From assembly GCA_964617105.1 (NCBI GenBank), contig CAZTWC010000071.1, positions 1 to 14,384 of the forward strand: a DNA stretch of 14,384 nt. The letters are read 5' to 3'. The position numbers and the translations under genes are program-made. Below, piece after piece: positions 14,002-14,384 of this stretch (its first letter is position 1; every line of letters begins with the position of its first letter). The notes beneath the pieces were generated by a model, which had not been told where the DNA came from, made no database searches, and saw only the letters and a list, made by a program, of their open reading frames with translations. Source of the stretch: CAZTWC01 sp964617105 [NCBI: uncultured Myxococcia bacterium] (lineage in GTDB: Bacteria > CAZTWC01).

Positions 14002-14384
14002 ATGGAAAATAATAACTGGATAGTAATGAAATTTGGCGGCACCAGTGTTTCAACCAGGAAAAGTTGGCAGACTATAGGTGATATTTTACAAAAACGTATC
14101 CAACACGGTCACCGGGTGTTATTGGTCTGTTCCGCTGTAGCCGGTATGACCAATGCCCTGGAACAGTTGTTGGTGGAGGCAGTGCATGGAGATTTTAAAC
14201 CGGTTCTGGAGGAGATAAAAACAGGTTATCATAGGTTGGCTGAAGAGTTGGGATTGGCAGGCACTTTACTGGAAAATGATTTCCAGGAATTATACCGCCT
14301 GGTGCTGGGTGTTTCGTTGGTTGGAGAGTTAACTACCCGCCAGGAAGCCAGGATTTTGAGTTACGGAGAGGTGATGGCCACCAG
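14002..14384 (+). CDS. Aspartate kinase N-terminus (partial), perhaps a LysAC-type fusion
   Basis: The first 127 codons are visible; the gene runs off the window. VMKFGGTSVSTRKSWQTI is the amino-acid-kinase opening, with Lys10 and the GGTS loop for ATP phosphate binding, followed by RVLLVCSAVAGMTNALEQLL. The visible end, GELTTRQEARILSYGEVMA, matches the SxGE region that binds aspartate. The enzyme makes aspartyl phosphate, the entry to lysine, threonine, methionine and diaminopimelate synthesis. The form SVSTR..W.TI recalls the bifunctional aspartate kinase/diaminopimelate decarboxylase known from Xanthomonas relatives more than ordinary LysC, but the C-terminal part is outside the window. 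The ATG has AAAGGA ten bases upstream. Confidence 0.9.
   Translation, partial: MENNNWIVMKFGGTSVSTRKSWQTIGDILQKRIQHGHRVLLVCSAVAGMTNALEQLLVEAVHGDFKPVLEEIKTGYHRLAEELGLAGTLLENDFQELYRLVLGVSLVGELTTRQEARILSYGEVMAT

Overview
The window is ordinary-looking chromosomal DNA from a Gram-negative bacterium. Evidence for this is an exported protein ending in an outer-membrane-type Phe, a periplasmic binding protein, a GspH/FimT-type pseudopilin and an RluD-type enzyme. Gene content and the two intergenic elements suggest Desulfobacterota (old Deltaproteobacteria) to me, but this rests on general impression, and no marker gene in the window settles it. I saw no transposase, phage gene, tRNA, rRNA or CRISPR array.

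Layout, left to right: (1) the last codons of an upstream gene, then a large dynamin-like GTPase (+). (2) A convergent gap holding a structured element. (3) On the minus strand, a two-gene operon with a secreted family-3 solute-binding protein followed by a membrane sensor phosphatase (Cache, HAMP, GAF, SpoIIE/PP2C), four bases apart. (4) A very AT-rich divergent promoter region with a perfect 28-bp palindrome. (5) On the plus strand, a 27-codon small ORF coupled to a nitroreductase, which overlaps a GspH/FimT pseudopilin split by an in-frame TAG. (6) A class IV aminotransferase, a class I aminotransferase and the RNA-binding protein Tex, closely spaced. (7) An orphan signal-peptide protein, probably an outer-membrane beta-barrel, with its own promoter. 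(8) A second convergent gap holding a second structured element. (9) An RluD-type pseudouridine synthase (-). (10) A regulatory region and the first 127 codons of an aspartate kinase (+), possibly the N-terminus of an aspartokinase/diaminopimelate decarboxylase fusion.

The most interesting observation is that the only two tail-to-tail gaps in the window each contain a folded element with the same core. The core is CCGCAG, a 6-bp hairpin, then CGAGGA, all enclosed by a longer stem. The 6-nt flanks are identical in the two copies, while the hairpin and outer stem differ in sequence but still pair. This is covariation expected of a selected RNA or DNA structure. The second copy also carries, on its minus strand, a 12-nt match to the conserved 3' end of 16S rRNA (the anti-Shine-Dalgarno region).

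Other points worth a second look are the amber codon inside a calcium-loop-like motif of the pseudopilin, the small ORF that appears to control nitroreductase translation, and the palindromic operator candidate over the promoter of the binding-protein/phosphatase operon.
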